A DNA stretch of 64,000 nucleotides from Vandiemenella viatica (GCA_031002005.1 JARYHS010008074.1:265361930-265425929); one strand, 5' to 3'. Positions 12,127 to 23,783 are shown, counted from the stretch's first letter. The notes: a model not told the origin generated them from the letters alone. Numbers and translations are program-made.

Positions 12127-14260
12127 AGCGGGCATCACAATACTTCATAACTTTGGTGTCAAAGAAATAAACAAAGGAGTCAACTGGCAGAGTTGTACGT
12201 TCCTTCACAAGAAGACGTAAAGAAGTAAGGTGACCTGTGATGAAGTTCATATCAAGCGCATTTCATTTAATTTCTTATACTTCAAAATTTAAGACTATTT
12301 TTTTAATATTACCCTCCACATATAATCTAACTCTGAAATATCCAGACAAGTTCATTTATGGTTGTATTTTTTAAATTATTATTTACAATGAAGCTTCTGG
12401 ATCAGTGACAATTACTAATTTCAGAAATGGAATAGCGAATCGACATTAACGTACAGTATAAAATTTATGAAAGTGAACCAATGCTCTCACATAACTGTTA
12501 CAGATGAGTGGAATTATATGATAACAGCCATTTGTTTAGTCGTTATTGAAGATATTGGCTGTGAAATTTCGATGGAACTATGTTTTTAGCATACATAGAG
12601 TGAGATGCAAAGGCTTGACAAGAACACAATTGTAAGCGTACAGGAGAACTATATCTTGCAGTTACAGTTATTAAAAAATCATCAACAGCCTCAATAAAAC
12701 ATGCAAATTAATAAGAGGTTGCATGAATCCAACATCATTAGTGAACTTACGCTTAGCGATTGAGTTTGGAAAACCGTGCTCTCATATTTCAGTACGAGTT
12801 TACAGAGTTCAGACGATTGTCGTCCTCTCTTTAATGCTAAGTGTAGGCCTGGAAGTCTCAAATCCCGAGGAAGAATAGACGAACAACCTAGACACTATTC
12901 ACTCACTCAAGAGATTCCAAGTTAGACTGGCAATCAGAATTAACGCTAAATTGTGTTAGAACTGGGACAGTCCTAGTAAAAACAAATCTAATGAGATGGT
13001 ATCGTAGAAATAAGGCTGATGTCAAACGTGGTGTAGGATCCGTTCAGCATATAGTGCTCCACCACTACTCCCTAGAACCAGTAACTTCGACAATTTATGA
13101 TATAACACGGAACAAGTATTAGACGCAGCACATCACTTATATGAATAACTTTAATTCTGGTCACCAAAAAGGAAAAAAGTTTTAAAAAACGCGTATTTAA
13201 CATTTCGTTTTTTTGTAATTGTGTGAACAATGTACGACAGAAAATGAAACGCTACAAAATTTCTGGATAAGCATGTCAAGGACCAAGATGACTGTGATAT
13301 CTAAAGCTGCCAACAACTTCATGTAAGAAATTCTCTTTTGTAGTGGGAGAAACCTCACCAATGGTTCACAAAACTCGTGGCCTCAGGAATGAGATAATGT
13401 GGCAGTGCAGCGGACAATGAACCGTTTTGGACGGTGGTCACTGGGTAGGATCCACGTAACGAGCGCTGGAACGGGACCTCAAACCGCGATATTACAGAGC
13501 ACAGGCAACGGAAAATAACACCGTCTCCCTCACTCGTTTTCTTGCTGATCGTTTAGTATTGTCCTGAGAAGTGCTTAAAGCAGGGCCAAAAAACGAAGAG
13601 AGAGAGAGATGAAGATTATCGATGTTACCTATGTGAACCTCCACATTGGCATAGAGTTTGGCACGCGGCCCATACCAGACAGATGCCTCTCGAATGTCAA
13701 TTACTGATTAAGGTTTCACTTCTAGTGGAGTATAATGAGAGGCCTAAAATACAGAAAATATCCATCATTCTGACAACAGGGAACAGTTGTTACCGTTTTC
13801 AATAAACTGTTCACTAATTTGGAGACTACGCTGACCATAATAAAATTGAGTTAACTTTTCTTCGATATATCGTTGTATCTAACGTTGTCTGCAACTTTGA
13901 CAAAGAAATCAGAAATCGATAAAAAAAAAATTGTGTTTAAAAACAATGAAATAAAAATTTGCTGTACCTGCCGTCAGAGATGAGAAGAAAAGTATCGCAT
14001 TAAATAATAACAGAGGACATAGTAGAAAGAAAATTACGTTATTGCTGAAATAACTACATTCTTCTGCCTAGTCTGACCAACTTCCATTGTAAATTTGTGT
14101 ATGAAATCCACATGAATGATTCGGTTACAGTGAGTGAAGGAGATAAACAGTAAAGACAGTCGTTAATTAATGAGAATAAATAGTAATCTACAAATTTCCC
14201 ATAAATGTGAGCAGATTTATAACTAACTACTTCTTAAGAAAAAATTAATGAAAACTGTAC
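12127..14260. other. AT-rich DNA without recognised features
   Basis: Nothing identifiable; a slightly GC-richer stretch at 13380-13520 has no long open frame or recognised motif. Confidence 0.45.
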
Positions 14261-14295
14261 ACACTAAAATATTTTTTTTTTTTTTTTTGCTGTCG

Positions 14296-14772
14296 TCAGT
14301 CTTTAGACTGGTTTGATGCAATCCTCCATCCCTTCCTATCCTGTGCTAACCTCTTCATTTCTACATACCCTTTACAACCCACGTCCTCAATTATCTGCTT
14401 CATATATTCTAATCTCTGTCTACCTCTACAGTTCTTACCTTCAACTGTTCCCTCCACTAACAAATTAACCAATCCAGCATGTCTCAAAATATGACCTACC
14501 AGCCTGTCTCTTCTTCCTGTAAGCTTCTTCCATAAACTTCTTTTCTCACCCATCATTTCCAAAACTCGTTCATTTCTTACTTTGTCTGTCCACCTAATTT
14601 TCAGCATTCTTCTGTAGCACCACATTTCAAATGCTTCAAGTTTCTTTCTTTCCGGTATTCCTAAAGTCCATGTTTCGCTACCGTAAAGTGCTGTGCTCCA
14701 CACATAGAGTTTTAAGAAGTTCTTTCTAATTCCTAGATCAATATTTGAAACTAAAAGGTTTCTCTTCTTCAT
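14296..14772 (-). pseudogene. LINE C-terminal domain
   Basis: 158 codons open to the element's end. Contains L-Y-G-S-E-T-W-T-L, F-E-M-W-C-Y-R-R-M-L-K-I-R-W-T-D, G-H-I-L-R-H and a final C-K-G-Y-V-E-M-K-R-L-A-Q-D-R-K-G-W. This conserved tail is typical of RTE-type and related LINE proteins. It is separated from the RT frame by a shift between 14772 and 14953. Confidence 0.88.
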
Positions 14773-14952
14773 GAAGGCTCTCTTTTGCTAGTCGCTATTC
14801 TGCTTTTAACATCATTCCTGCTTCGGCCATCGGTTGTAATTTTGCTTCCCAAGTAACAGAACTCACTCACTTCTCCTATTGCATCAGATCCTATTTTTAT
14901 ATTTAATCTGCTAGTATTGGTATCATTTCTGCTACATTTCATCACTTTTGTC

Positions 14953-16180
14953 TTACTTTGATTTATATTCAGTCCAAAAGTCTTCCTTCAGTATTTTGTT
15001 CATGCCATTCAATAACTTCTCAATATCCTCAGCCCTCTCTGCTAATAAGACAATGTCGTCAGCAAATCGTAGCATACTGATTTTTTCTCCCTGAAAACTT
15101 ATGCCACATGGAAATTTTTCTTTGACTTTCTTCATTGCTTCTTCTACATACAAGTTGAATATTAACGGGGATAGACTACAACCTTGTCTCACACCCTTTT
15201 TAACTGATGCATGTCTCTCGTGATTCTCTACTTTTATTACAGCCACTTGATTCTTATATAGTTTATAGAGTATTCTTCTATCTCGATACTTTAGACCTGA
15301 CTTCTTTAAAATTTTGAACATCTTGTCCCACCTAACATTATCAAAAGCTTTTTCTAAATCAACAAATGCCATAAAAGTATCTTTGTTTTTCTTGATCCGC
15401 CCTTCAAGTATTAATCTTAAAGACAGAATTGCTTCCCTTGTACCGCGATTTTTCCTAAACCCAAACTGATCTTCACCTACTATCTCTTCTACTACCCTTT
15501 CCATCCTTCTGTATATTATTCTGGTCAGTAATTTTGAAGCATGTGATGTTAGACTAATGGTGCGATAATTCTCACATTTGTCAGGCTTGTGCTTTCTTTG
15601 GAAGTGTGAAGATGATATTTTTATTAAAATCAGTTGGAATTTCTCCTGTTTCATAACTTTTTGATATCAGCTTGAATAATCTTTCGATTCCTTCCTCTCC
15701 TAGAGATTTAAGAAGTTCTGCAGGGATCTCATCAATTCCAACTGCCTTATTTGCTTTCAAGTCATTCAGAGCTTTATTAAATTCTGTCCTCAAAACAGGA
15801 TCTCCTAAGTCATCAATGTCGACATCGCCTTCCTTTTCCAATACACTATTGTTCAAGTCGTCCCCATCATACAGTTTCTCAATGTATTCCTTCCATCGGT
15901 TAGCTCTATCTTCTGAGCTTAAAAGAGGTTTCCCATCGGCAGCTTTAATGTTCATACCTCTTTTCTTCATTTCTCCAAAATTCTGTTTGATCTTTCTATA
16001 TGCAACATCTACTTTTCCTACGACCATTTCCTTTTCTACTTCTTCACACTTTTCTTGTAGCCATTTTTCTTTTGCTATTTTGCATTTCCTATTTATTTGA
16101 TTTCTAAATTGCCTGTACTGCTCTCTTCCTGCTTCATCCTGAGCATTTTGTACCTTCTCCTCTGATCCATCAGCTGCCAA
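14953..16180 (-). pseudogene. LINE reverse transcriptase domain (two overlapping frames)
   Basis: Frames 16180-15581 and 15654-14953 together give the RT. Motifs: G-I-D-E-I-P-A-E-L-L, F-V-D-L-E-K-A-F-D, G-V-R-Q-G-C-S-L-S-P-L and the catalytic R-F-A-D-D-I-V-L-L. The first frame ends in N-I-I-F-T-L-P-K-K and the second picks up after a shift near 15600-15650. The catalytic FADD is intact, so the copy was disabled by frameshifts rather than loss of the active site. Confidence 0.92.
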
Positions 16181-16661
16181 AATTTCTTCTGTGATCCAAG
16201 GTTTTCGGGCAGCTTGTTCCCTAAAGCCTAAGGTTTTCTTTGCCAGCTTTCATTATTTCGGTCTTTAATGCATTCCATTCGTCCTCGGTTGAGCTCCTTT
16301 CACAGTTAATTCTTAGACCTAAGTCTACCATTCTGCAAATTTTTTCTCTTGTGCTAGATTGTTTCAGTTTATTCACTTCCAGTCTGTTCTGCTTATACTG
16401 CTTCCTTATTCGCTTGAAATTTCAGCCTGCACTTCATTACTATCAAATTATGGTCCGAGTCTATGTCTGCTCCTGGGTACGCTTTACAGTCTAGAACTTG
16501 ATTCCTGAATCTCTGTTTGACCATGATATAATCTAGCTGATATCTGCCTGTATCCCCAGGAACGTTTCCAGGTGTATATTCTTCTTGCATGGTTCTTAAA
16601 CAGTGTGTTCGCCACTACTAGCTTATGTCTTTCACAAAATTCTAGCAACCTGCTTCCTCGC

Positions 16662-17261
16662 TCATTTCTTTCTCCTAGACCAAAACTTCCTACAGTATTC
16701 CCCTCTTTTCCTTCTCCCACCCATTGCATTCCAATCACCCATGATTATTAGATTTTCCTCCCCTTTCACATATTGGATTAATTCTTCAATTTCAGCGTAT
16801 ATTTTTTCTATTTCTTCGTCATCTTCCTGTGACGTTGGCATATATACTTGTACTAATGTGGTTGGGACGGGCTTAGTTTCTAACCTCATCAAAATAATCC
16901 TGTCACTAAATTGTTCATAATAACTCACCCGTTTCCCTACTTTCTTGTTCATTACAAATCCTACACCAGTGACTCCATTGACAGCTTGTGTGCTAATTAT
17001 CCTGTGTTCCCCAGACCAGAAATCCTGTGCGTCCTTCCATTTAATCTCACTAATCCCAACAACATCTAACTTAAGTTGTTCCATCTCCCTTTTTAAGTTT
17101 TCTAACCTACCTGCCCTATTCAGACTTCTAACATTCCACGCTCCGACTCGTAGAATGTTTCTATCCATTCTGATGACTCCTCCCTGAGCAGTCCCCACCC
17201 GGAGATCCGATTGGGGGACTATTTTACCTCCGGAATATTTTACCCAGGAAGAAGCCATCAT
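16662..17261 (-). pseudogene. LINE endonuclease domain (fragment of the broken ORF)
   Basis: Open for 199 codons. Motifs in order: W-N-V-R-S-L near residue 43, I-S-E-I-K-W near 73, and G-D-W-N-A near 178. These match the endonuclease-exonuclease-phosphatase fold of APE-type LINE endonucleases, including the Asn of WNVR, the Glu of SEIKW and the D-x-N of GDWNA. The frame is then lost to a shift, continuing in 16738-16484 and 16590-16393. In an intact element this enzyme nicks the target DNA that primes reverse transcription. Confidence 0.9.
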
Positions 17262-17607
17262 GATATATGTAATTTGAGAGGATTACATGTCCTCGGGATA
17301 CCCTTTGGGTCTTTAATGCAGTGGTTTCCCGTTGCCTTCTGCATCCCCATGCCGTTGATCATTTCTGATTCATCCGCCTTTAGGGGCCGTTTCCAACCCC
17401 AAGGGCAAGAGGGTGCCCTGAACCGCTCCCCGCTCTTCCGCCCTCCTTTCGGAGGCCGTTGGCAAGCAGTGGGTGACTCCTTATACCGGGAATCTTTCAG
17501 TCGCCAGAGCCTCGTCCGTGCAAACAGGGTGCACCACGTGAAGGAGAGGTTGACATTTGGTTGGAAAAGACTAGTATAGTCTCTTCCAAACCCTTACACT
17601 AAAATAT

Positions 17608-18490
17608 AACAATAAATTAAAGCTAAGTGCGATTTTTCCATACTGGTATTCTATATCCATGAACTGGCAGAGGATAAACACAAATTCCACAGTGTGATGG
17701 TTGGACCGTTTATTGACGTGCCTCATTGGAACATGCATAGGCGTTGCGAAAATTTCAATTTCCACCCGCATGGTAACTGCGCTAAATTTCTTGGATATTT
17801 TGGCACCGACACTATTACTTAAAATGGTGTTTGACCGAATTGCCTGATGATACATTCACCTCCTTAGGAACGTACTACCAAACCAATTACATTGGCGCAG
17901 CTGCACAAGGGCTTTGAAGTGCCGTAATTCGTGGGAAAATTATAACCTATACAGCATTTTTTTTTTTTTTTTTTTGAAAGGTTCGAGATGTTTTGCAACT
18001 AGTTTTACTCAGTACCAGTAGCAGGAGTTAGCAAATGCTACGGTCCTTGTAGTTAGGGGTTGACATGTTTATATTACACTTTTTTTATGGCCTGATGGTG
18101 TGTTGAATACACATATTATAAATAGTAGTATGATTCATGCACGTGTAATTTTCATGTCAACCCTTAATTTTTTTCATGAGGGAAAAATTGATATACTGTT
18201 TACTGATTTTTTATGTGAATTTAATTGATTTTTCGTGATTTTTACCTATTTTTGGCGATTTTCTGAATTTTAATGCTTTTTCCATTAAATTACACAACTT
18301 TGAAACTAATTTACAATATTTACAGGATCTTTCAAAACGTCAAACTGGACAACTGAAGTGTTTGCCAACAGTGAAGTGAAATTAACAAATCCTGTAACTT
18401 ATTTACTTAAAGACTACCAAGGTTAGGATATTGCAGGAGTATTTTACTAGCATATCTATTTTGTACATTTTTTAAAAATGAAATTCGTGG
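17608..18490. other. AT-rich DNA without recognised features
   Basis: Holds a T-run at 17957-17976; no family recognised. The sequence just before 18490 does not resemble a mariner 5' end, so that element appears truncated here. Confidence 0.45.
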
Positions 18491-18494
18491 AAAG

Positions 18495-19465
18495 TGGCAC
18501 ATACTAACTTACAACGAGTTCAAAGAGGAGCGAGAACGTGTTGAAGACGAACCGCGCTCTGGACGACCATCAACATCTACCGACGAGGGCCACGTCCAAA
18601 AAATCAGAGATTTTGTGCTTGAAAATAGTCGATTGACAATTAGAGAGCGCTGATAGTGTTGCAATATCATTTGGCTCCACCCAAACCATTTTGAAGAATG
18701 TTTTGTGTCTCAAACGTGTCAAGTCTCGATTGGTGCCAAAATCGCTCAATTTTTTTGGAAAAAAGCATCGCGTTAATGTGTGTGAAACTTTGCTGTCTGA
18801 CTATCAGGTCCACTTGAAATGAATCATTACTGGAGACGAGACTTGGATTTACGCATACGACCCTGATACCACCGACCAATCTAGCGAATATCGTGCAAAA
18901 GGTGAAGCAAGATCGAAAAGACCACGGCAAAGTCGATCGAAAATCAAGGTCATGTTGACAGTTTTCTTTGATTATCGTGGTGTGGTGCACTATGAATTTC
19001 TTCCGCCGGGCCAAACTGTCAACAAAGAATATTATTTGAGCGTTATGCGTCGTTTGCGTGAAGCTATTCGTCTGAAACGGCCGGAATTATGGGCGAACAA
19101 CTCTTGGTTCCTTCATCATGATAATGCACCATGTCATACTTCGCGACTTTTTTGCCTAAAACTAGACTCATATCGTTCCGCAACCACCGTATTCGCCTGA
19201 TTTGGCTCCGTGCAACTTCTGGCTATTCAGCAAACTCAAAAGGCCAATGCGGGGACGCCGTTTTGACACGATTGAAGAGATAAAAACCGAATCGAAGAAG
19301 ATCTGGAAGGCTATACAGGAAAAAGACTATTCCGCCTGTTTCGAGGACTGGAAAAAGTGTTTGGAAAAAGTGCGTTTTATCGGACGGGGATTACTTTGAA
19401 GGGGATGAAATTAATTTGGGAAGATAAATAAAGAATTTACATTTATAAAACAATTTCATTCCACC
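18495..19465 (+). mobile_element. mariner transposase remnant, 5'-truncated
   Basis: Translation from about 18500 gives Y-N-E-F-K-E-E-R-E-R-V-E-D-E-P-R-S-G-R-P, the end of the mariner DNA-binding region, and the catalytic domain follows. DD34D motifs: I-T-G-D-E-T-W-I-Y, then H-H-D-N-A-P-C-H, then S-P-D-L-A-P-C-N-F-W-L-F. The third catalytic residue is Asn instead of Asp. The frame has a stop-generating lesion in the R-E-L-A region (about 18650), an in-frame TGA before I-I-T-G-D-E-T near 18820, and a shift near 19165-19190. The first ~60 residues and the 5' inverted repeat are absent. Inactive. Confidence 0.92.
18952..19399 (+). pseudogene. mariner transposase catalytic domain (two frames)
   Basis: Frame 18952-19200 covers M-L-T-V-F-F-D-Y-R-G-V-V-H to the H-H-D-N motif. 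Frame 19202-19399, read through from about 19170, covers P-Y-S-P-D-L-A-P-C-N-F-W-L-F to the C-terminus (W-K-K-C-L-E-K). The shift lies between the second and third catalytic motifs. Confidence 0.9.
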
Positions 19466-20241
19466 TTAATTTTTGATCGGCGTATTATATCCAATACAAT
19501 TTATGTCTTATAACGTGTTGGTGTCTATTATGATTCGGTTTTAAGACTAGTATGTTAGGGATGAAGCATCATGCCACGGCAAGAACTCAGCAAAAATAAC
19601 ACGATAAATGACTTTTTTAATGAAAGATGGGTAAAATAAAACAAAGTGAATAATTTACAAAAAAAAATGTATGGCGGGTCAGATGCGGTCTTTTTATGTG
19701 TTGGTTGAAGGTACTGATAAGAATTGAACTTAGCTGCTATAGAGCACATGCTCAGAGTCAGATGGCGATTTCCTTTGTCATCCAATTATCCCTCCGTTCT
19801 ACTTCTCCTTCACCATAGGTGTTTGTTTCCAAGTTACTGATTCAGGATGATCGATTATTTGAGGGATACAAATTTCAACTTGGATAAATAGTTGTGGCTT
19901 TAAATGCTACTTGCCCAGTGTCACAATTTACGAGAATGGGGTGTATTAATTTGATTGTAACGTTAACTGAATTACGAGGATTTATTTCCTTTTCAGTTTC
20001 CTTGACTTCAAAAACTTTTTTTTTCAAACATGTGGTCAATGCGCAAATCTCTCTTCACAGCTACATTTCTGAAACTTTAAGTGTGCTCTAATGCTCTTCT
20101 TAAACCTGTTGGATTACCTATCCTGTATATGGATGGAAAGCTTTTTATTCTCCTTCTACACAAACGTCACGCAACAGCATTCTTTTCACTTGTAGAAGGT
20201 CTCATTTTGGACGCAGATAAGAATTCATTCAGCATGAATTC
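19466..20241. other. AT-rich DNA without recognised features
   Basis: Short open frames only; nothing recognisable. Confidence 0.45.
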
Positions 20242-20489
20242 ACCGAGCATGGTGGGTGAGCGGTAACGCGGTAGTAGGTCTAGCATTGGCGATTACATAG
20301 GTTCAAATCCTCTTCCTGCCATCCAGATTTCGGTTTTCCATGGTTTCTTATGCGAATATCAGGATGGTTCTCACAAAATGCCATGTCAGAATTCCATACC
20401 ATTCCTTGCCTTCAATCAACTCCAGTCTCCAAAGACCCAGACGTTGACAACGCATTAAACCCGAATTTATTTAAAAAAAAAAAAAAAAA
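20242..20489 (+). repeat. tRNA-derived SINE, diverged
   Basis: Starts ACCGAGCATGGTGGGTGAGCG and keeps the B-box (GGTTCAAATCC), the CATCCAGATTT word and a 17-base A-tail (20472-20488). Much more diverged than the other copies in the middle and tail. Confidence 0.85.
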
Positions 20490-20551
20490 CAGCAACTGAG
20501 GAGGTAATTCACAGCTGTAGATTGAAAGCCGCTCTACTCTTAACTTCCATG

Positions 20552-20630
20552 TCATACTTTTATTACTATGCGACCTTAAACATGCTGCGCTCCTGGCTGA
20601 GGATTGAAAGTGCAGTTATTAGAACTTCAA
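20552..20630 (+). repeat. Direct repeat, copy 1 (~80 bp)
   Basis: Shares about 85-90% with 22031-22111, including CTATGCGACCTTAAAC, TTGAAAG and CAGTTATTAGAACTTCA. The two copies bracket the fold-back mariner and the minisatellite. Confidence 0.85.
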
Positions 20631-20719
20631 TAATTCAATCCATTATCCGCCGTCAATGTTTAATGCTGGCATCTCAGCGCTAGAAAACAAGAACCTAATT
20701 ATTGAGGCATACAGGTCTA

Positions 20720-21633
20720 TACCAAAAGTAGTAGGACTGATTTTAAAAAAAAAAAAAAAATATTGAAGATATCTTTACAATTCCTTAATCCTCTTCGAAA
20801 TAGCACCCTTAGGCAGCTACACGCCAAAAATTACGCTGCTGCCATTGGCCATACGCCTTCTGGAAGTCAGTTTCGGGGACGCTGTTGAGAGCCCTAGTCG
20901 ATGCTGCTTCAACGTCCTGGATTGAGTCAAACCGCTGTTCCTTCAGCTGCCTTTTCATCCGTGGGAATAAAAAAAAAAAATCAGTTGGAGCCAGATTGGG
21001 ACTGTAGGCGGGGTGCAGCAACGTGGCAACGCTGAATCGGGCCAACAGTTGCCTTCTTCATCCTCCCGTCCAATGAAGGCTCGCATGAGCAAATCAAAGA
21101 TCAAGACAATGCTGATCGTGTTTTTTTTTTACCGTCGCGGGGTGATTCATAAGGAGTTCGTTTCCCCTGGGGATACTGTCAATTCGAACTTTTATGTGCA
21201 AGTGCCAACTCGCCTGCGAGATCGAGTGAATCGCGTCCGACCAGTCATCTCCGCCAACTGGACTCTGCATCACGACAATGCGCCGTGCTAAGGCGCGCCG
21301 TCATGAGACAACTGTTGGCCCGATTCGACATTGCCGCGTTGCTGCACCCCGCCTACAGTCCTGATTTGGCTCCATCTGACTTTTCTTACTCACATGGATG
21401 AAAATTCAGCTGAAGGAACAGCGGTTTGACTCAATCCAGGACGTTGAAGCAGCATCGACGAGGGCTCTCAACAGCGTCCCGGAAACTGACTTCCAGAAGG
21501 CGTATGGCCAATGGTAGCAGCGTAATTTTTGGCGTGTAGCTGCCTAAGGGTGCTATTCCGATGAGGATTAAGGAATTGTAAAGATATCTTTAATAAATTT
21601 TTTTTTAAAAAATCAGTCCTACTACTTTTGGTA
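20720..21633. mobile_element. Fold-back mariner derivative with TA borders
   Basis: A 914-bp unit starting TACCAAAAGTAGTAGGACTG and ending with its reverse complement, each end next to a TA (20718-20719 and 21634-21635). The arms 20720-21053 and 21307-21633 are near-perfect inverted copies of a mariner 3' end. The 253-base loop (about 21054-21306) encodes the middle of the transposase on +, ending at H-H-D-N-A-P-C and a stop. Left arm (minus) reads Y-S-P-N-L-A-P-T-D-F; right arm (plus) reads S-P-D-L-A-P-S-D-F. It is therefore a mariner whose 5' half was replaced by an inverted copy of its own 3' half. Confidence 0.9.
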
Positions 21634-21814
21634 TATACCATGTATTGCCTGTTTCATAAAATTTAGATGAATTTTGTGAAATTAGTTAAGCTCCAAGTCA
21701 GATAAGTTTTGCAGGCATGGTCGTCAGTAGGGGAGCTGTTTACCATCAGAATGGATGTACGCGCAACATATTTGTATTCAAACATTTTTCTTTGTAACGA
21801 AACAAATTCCTACT

Positions 21815-22035
21815 TTTCATACATTTCATACTTTTAATACTATACCTCATACATTTTATACTTTAATTTCATACATTTCATACCATGATTTCATATATTT
21901 CATACCATGATTTGATACATTTCATACTATGATTCATACATTTTATACTATGATTTCATACATTTCATACTATTCCTCATAGTTTTGTTTCTATGATTTC
22001 ATACATTTCATACCATGATTCTTACATTTCATTCT
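21815..22035 (+). repeat. Minisatellite, about 22-bp unit
   Basis: Repeats of TTTCATACATTTCATACCATGA and variants (with ACTATGA, CTCATA), roughly ten imperfect units. Confidence 0.9.
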
Positions 22036-22111
22036 TTTAATAAATACTATGCGACCTTAAACTTGCTGCGCTTCTTGCTGAGTATTGAAAGTTCAGTTAT
22101 TAGAACTTCAG
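22031..22111 (+). repeat. Direct repeat, copy 2 (~80 bp)
   Basis: Partner of 20552-20630; lies immediately after the minisatellite. Confidence 0.85.
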
Positions 22112-22499
22112 TAAGGCATTCTCCAAGAGGTATCGTTCTAATTCACATTTTCATCCCCTCAACCAGAAATACTTCCTCCATCTAATAATCATACAAAACC
22201 TTAAAGTTTTCATAGCTTTAGGCTTGTTGCTTCTACTGCGCAACTTTTCCGAAAAATTCAATGAAACGAGAAAATGACTTTAACATTAGAAATCAAAATT
22301 TTATACTTACAACTGCTCACCGCATATGAGCTACTATTCGAGGACTGACTACTAAGTTCGACAATATCTCAGAAATCATCGTATCGCTTAACATTACAGG
22401 TAGTACTCCAGAGTATGATTTTGGAATTTCATTTCATTTTTCTTATGATACATGGTTTGGGTTCAGCCCCTCCACGGAGAGTATGAAGTGAAGGCATAC

Positions 22500-22620
22500 G
22501 AGATTGTTGATAGCGATTCGACCACTGAATGGGGATGTTAAGCCCGATGGTATTAGGAAGAGTGGGCCTCAATGGACGGCACCATGTTTTACTCTCTTCC
22601 TTCTCCGTCTCTCATTGCAT
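22500..22620 (+). repeat. Dispersed repeat, GGGGATGTTAAGCC type, copy 1
   Basis: Contains GGGGATGTTAAGCCCGATGG, GAAGAGTGGGCC and GGCACCATGTTTTAC followed by CTCTTCCTTCTCC. Same layout as 22933-23035 and 37315-37425, so a short dispersed family, perhaps the 3' part of another SINE. Confidence 0.65.
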
Positions 22621-22932
22621 ATAATAAAAAAAGAAATAACGCTCTAGGCTGAACATATACACTATCATTACTCTGTCTACTATTCGTGCACAATTCAAAC
22701 AACACATTTATAAATAACTGTGTCCTGCGTCATATAAGTGTTCGCGGTGACTGCAGACAATAAACTTCCATTTGGGTTTCATAGCAAACTCCGCAATCAT
22801 AGAAAATCGATACTCTATCGGCGGCCGAACCCTTCCGGGACATCCAGAATAATAAAGCTATACGAATTATTATTACTGTTATATGTTCACGTATCACGCA
22901 AAAATTGAACTGACCGAATTCTAGTAAACTAC

Positions 22933-23035
22933 CTTGGACGGGAACGTTAAGCCTGGCGGTATCTCTCGGAAGAGTTGGCCGGTATGGGCCGGCACCAGGT
23001 TTTACCCTCTCCCTTTTTCATCTTACAGAATTCCT
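22933..23035 (+). repeat. Dispersed repeat, GGGGATGTTAAGCC type, copy 2
   Basis: Contains GGGAACGTTAAGCCTGGCGG, GGAAGAGTTGGCCGG and GGCACCAGGTTTTACCCTC. Best preserved of the three copies. Confidence 0.65.
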
Positions 23036-23364
23036 TCCCACTTTAATAAACCGACGGGGTGTTGAACCGTTGACTACACTATATGAACATATGATAACTA
23101 TTTCAATAATTACAATGGATTTGCGAATAATTACTATTTTAAGACCGTTGTATTGAAAAAAACTGAGGAAAGCGCGAATTTGAGACTGCATTTCAATCAT
23201 AATCAACTGAATTGGGTACAAAATCGTGATTAATCAATACCTTTCACAAAATCGATGAAATTGTGAATAATTAGTATTTTAAGACCACTCTACAGAAAAA
23301 ATGGTCATGTAATTGAGCAATTTTTATCCAGCTCATAGAGTGTCGATATCTCTGCAAACTGAAG

Positions 23365-23545
23365 CCGGGTTGGCGGATTACCACCCTAGAGGCAGGATGG
23401 TACAAGTAGTTTAGCGGGCGGCCTGCACCTGACTCCGGTGGAGGAGGTGGCCTTGAGGGCTAACCGCCAGCCGGGAGAAGGCTAATTAGCATAACCGGTT
23501 CCCAGGATGGACCGCCAGCGGAAGGTAAAGCAGGTAATAGCCTTG
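23365..23545 (+). repeat. GC-rich block of unknown type
   Basis: A GC-rich stretch with GGTGGAGGAGGTGGCC and GGCTAACCGCCAGCCGGG in AT-rich surroundings, directly before the short tandem repeats. No open frame or family match; could be part of a non-autonomous element. Confidence 0.4.
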
Positions 23546-23554
23546 TTTATTATC

Positions 23555-23735
23555 CAGCTCACAATAATTTTAATTAAAAGGCAGCCATTAATTCCCGCAG
23601 GTAATAGGCCGGCTGGAAGGTAAAAGGCCGTTAATTAACCGGCTGGCAGAAATTTTAATTAAAAGGCAGCCATTAATATCCGACCGACAGCTAACAGGCC
23701 GTTTATTAACCGTCTGACAGAAATTTTAACTAAGT
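23555..23735 (+). repeat. Imperfect tandem repeat, ~80-bp unit, 2.3 copies
   Basis: The word AATTTTAATTAAAAGGCAGC followed by CATTAAT occurs at about 23568 and 23649. Each is followed by TAATAGGCCG/TAACAGGCCG and TTAATTAACCGG/TTTATTAACCG. A third unit breaks off after AAATTTTAACTAA. Confidence 0.8.
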
Positions 23736-23783
23736 TGTAATCCGTTAGAGCGACGGTGCCTTTGTAGGCAGGTGGCCGCAGGA

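Larger units (their letters stand above)
14273..17595 (-). mobile_element. Full-length RTE-type (BovB-like) LINE, frameshifted
   Basis: A 3.3 kb non-LTR retrotransposon on the minus strand. It is flanked by a 12-bp target duplication ACACTAAAATAT (14261-14272 and 17596-17607) and ends in an A-run (T-run at 14272-14288 on +). In order: about 330 bases of 5' leader, an apurinic-type endonuclease, reverse transcriptase, and a C-terminal region with A-L-Y-G-S-E-T-W-T-L and W-C-Y-R-R-M-L. The arrangement fits the RTE/BovB clade; another clade of similar design is possible. The single long frame is broken by several frameshifts (near 16700, 16570, 16220, 15620 and 14800-14950), so the copy is dead. 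Its 3' end carries a small hairpin, CAGTC-loop-GACTG. Confidence 0.93.

Noticed and set aside
15672..17187. Plus-strand open frames across the LINE (15672-16100, 16240-16494, 16603-16920, 16945-17187)
   Set aside because: Antisense shadows of the minus-strand endonuclease/RT gene; the minus strand carries all the known motifs.
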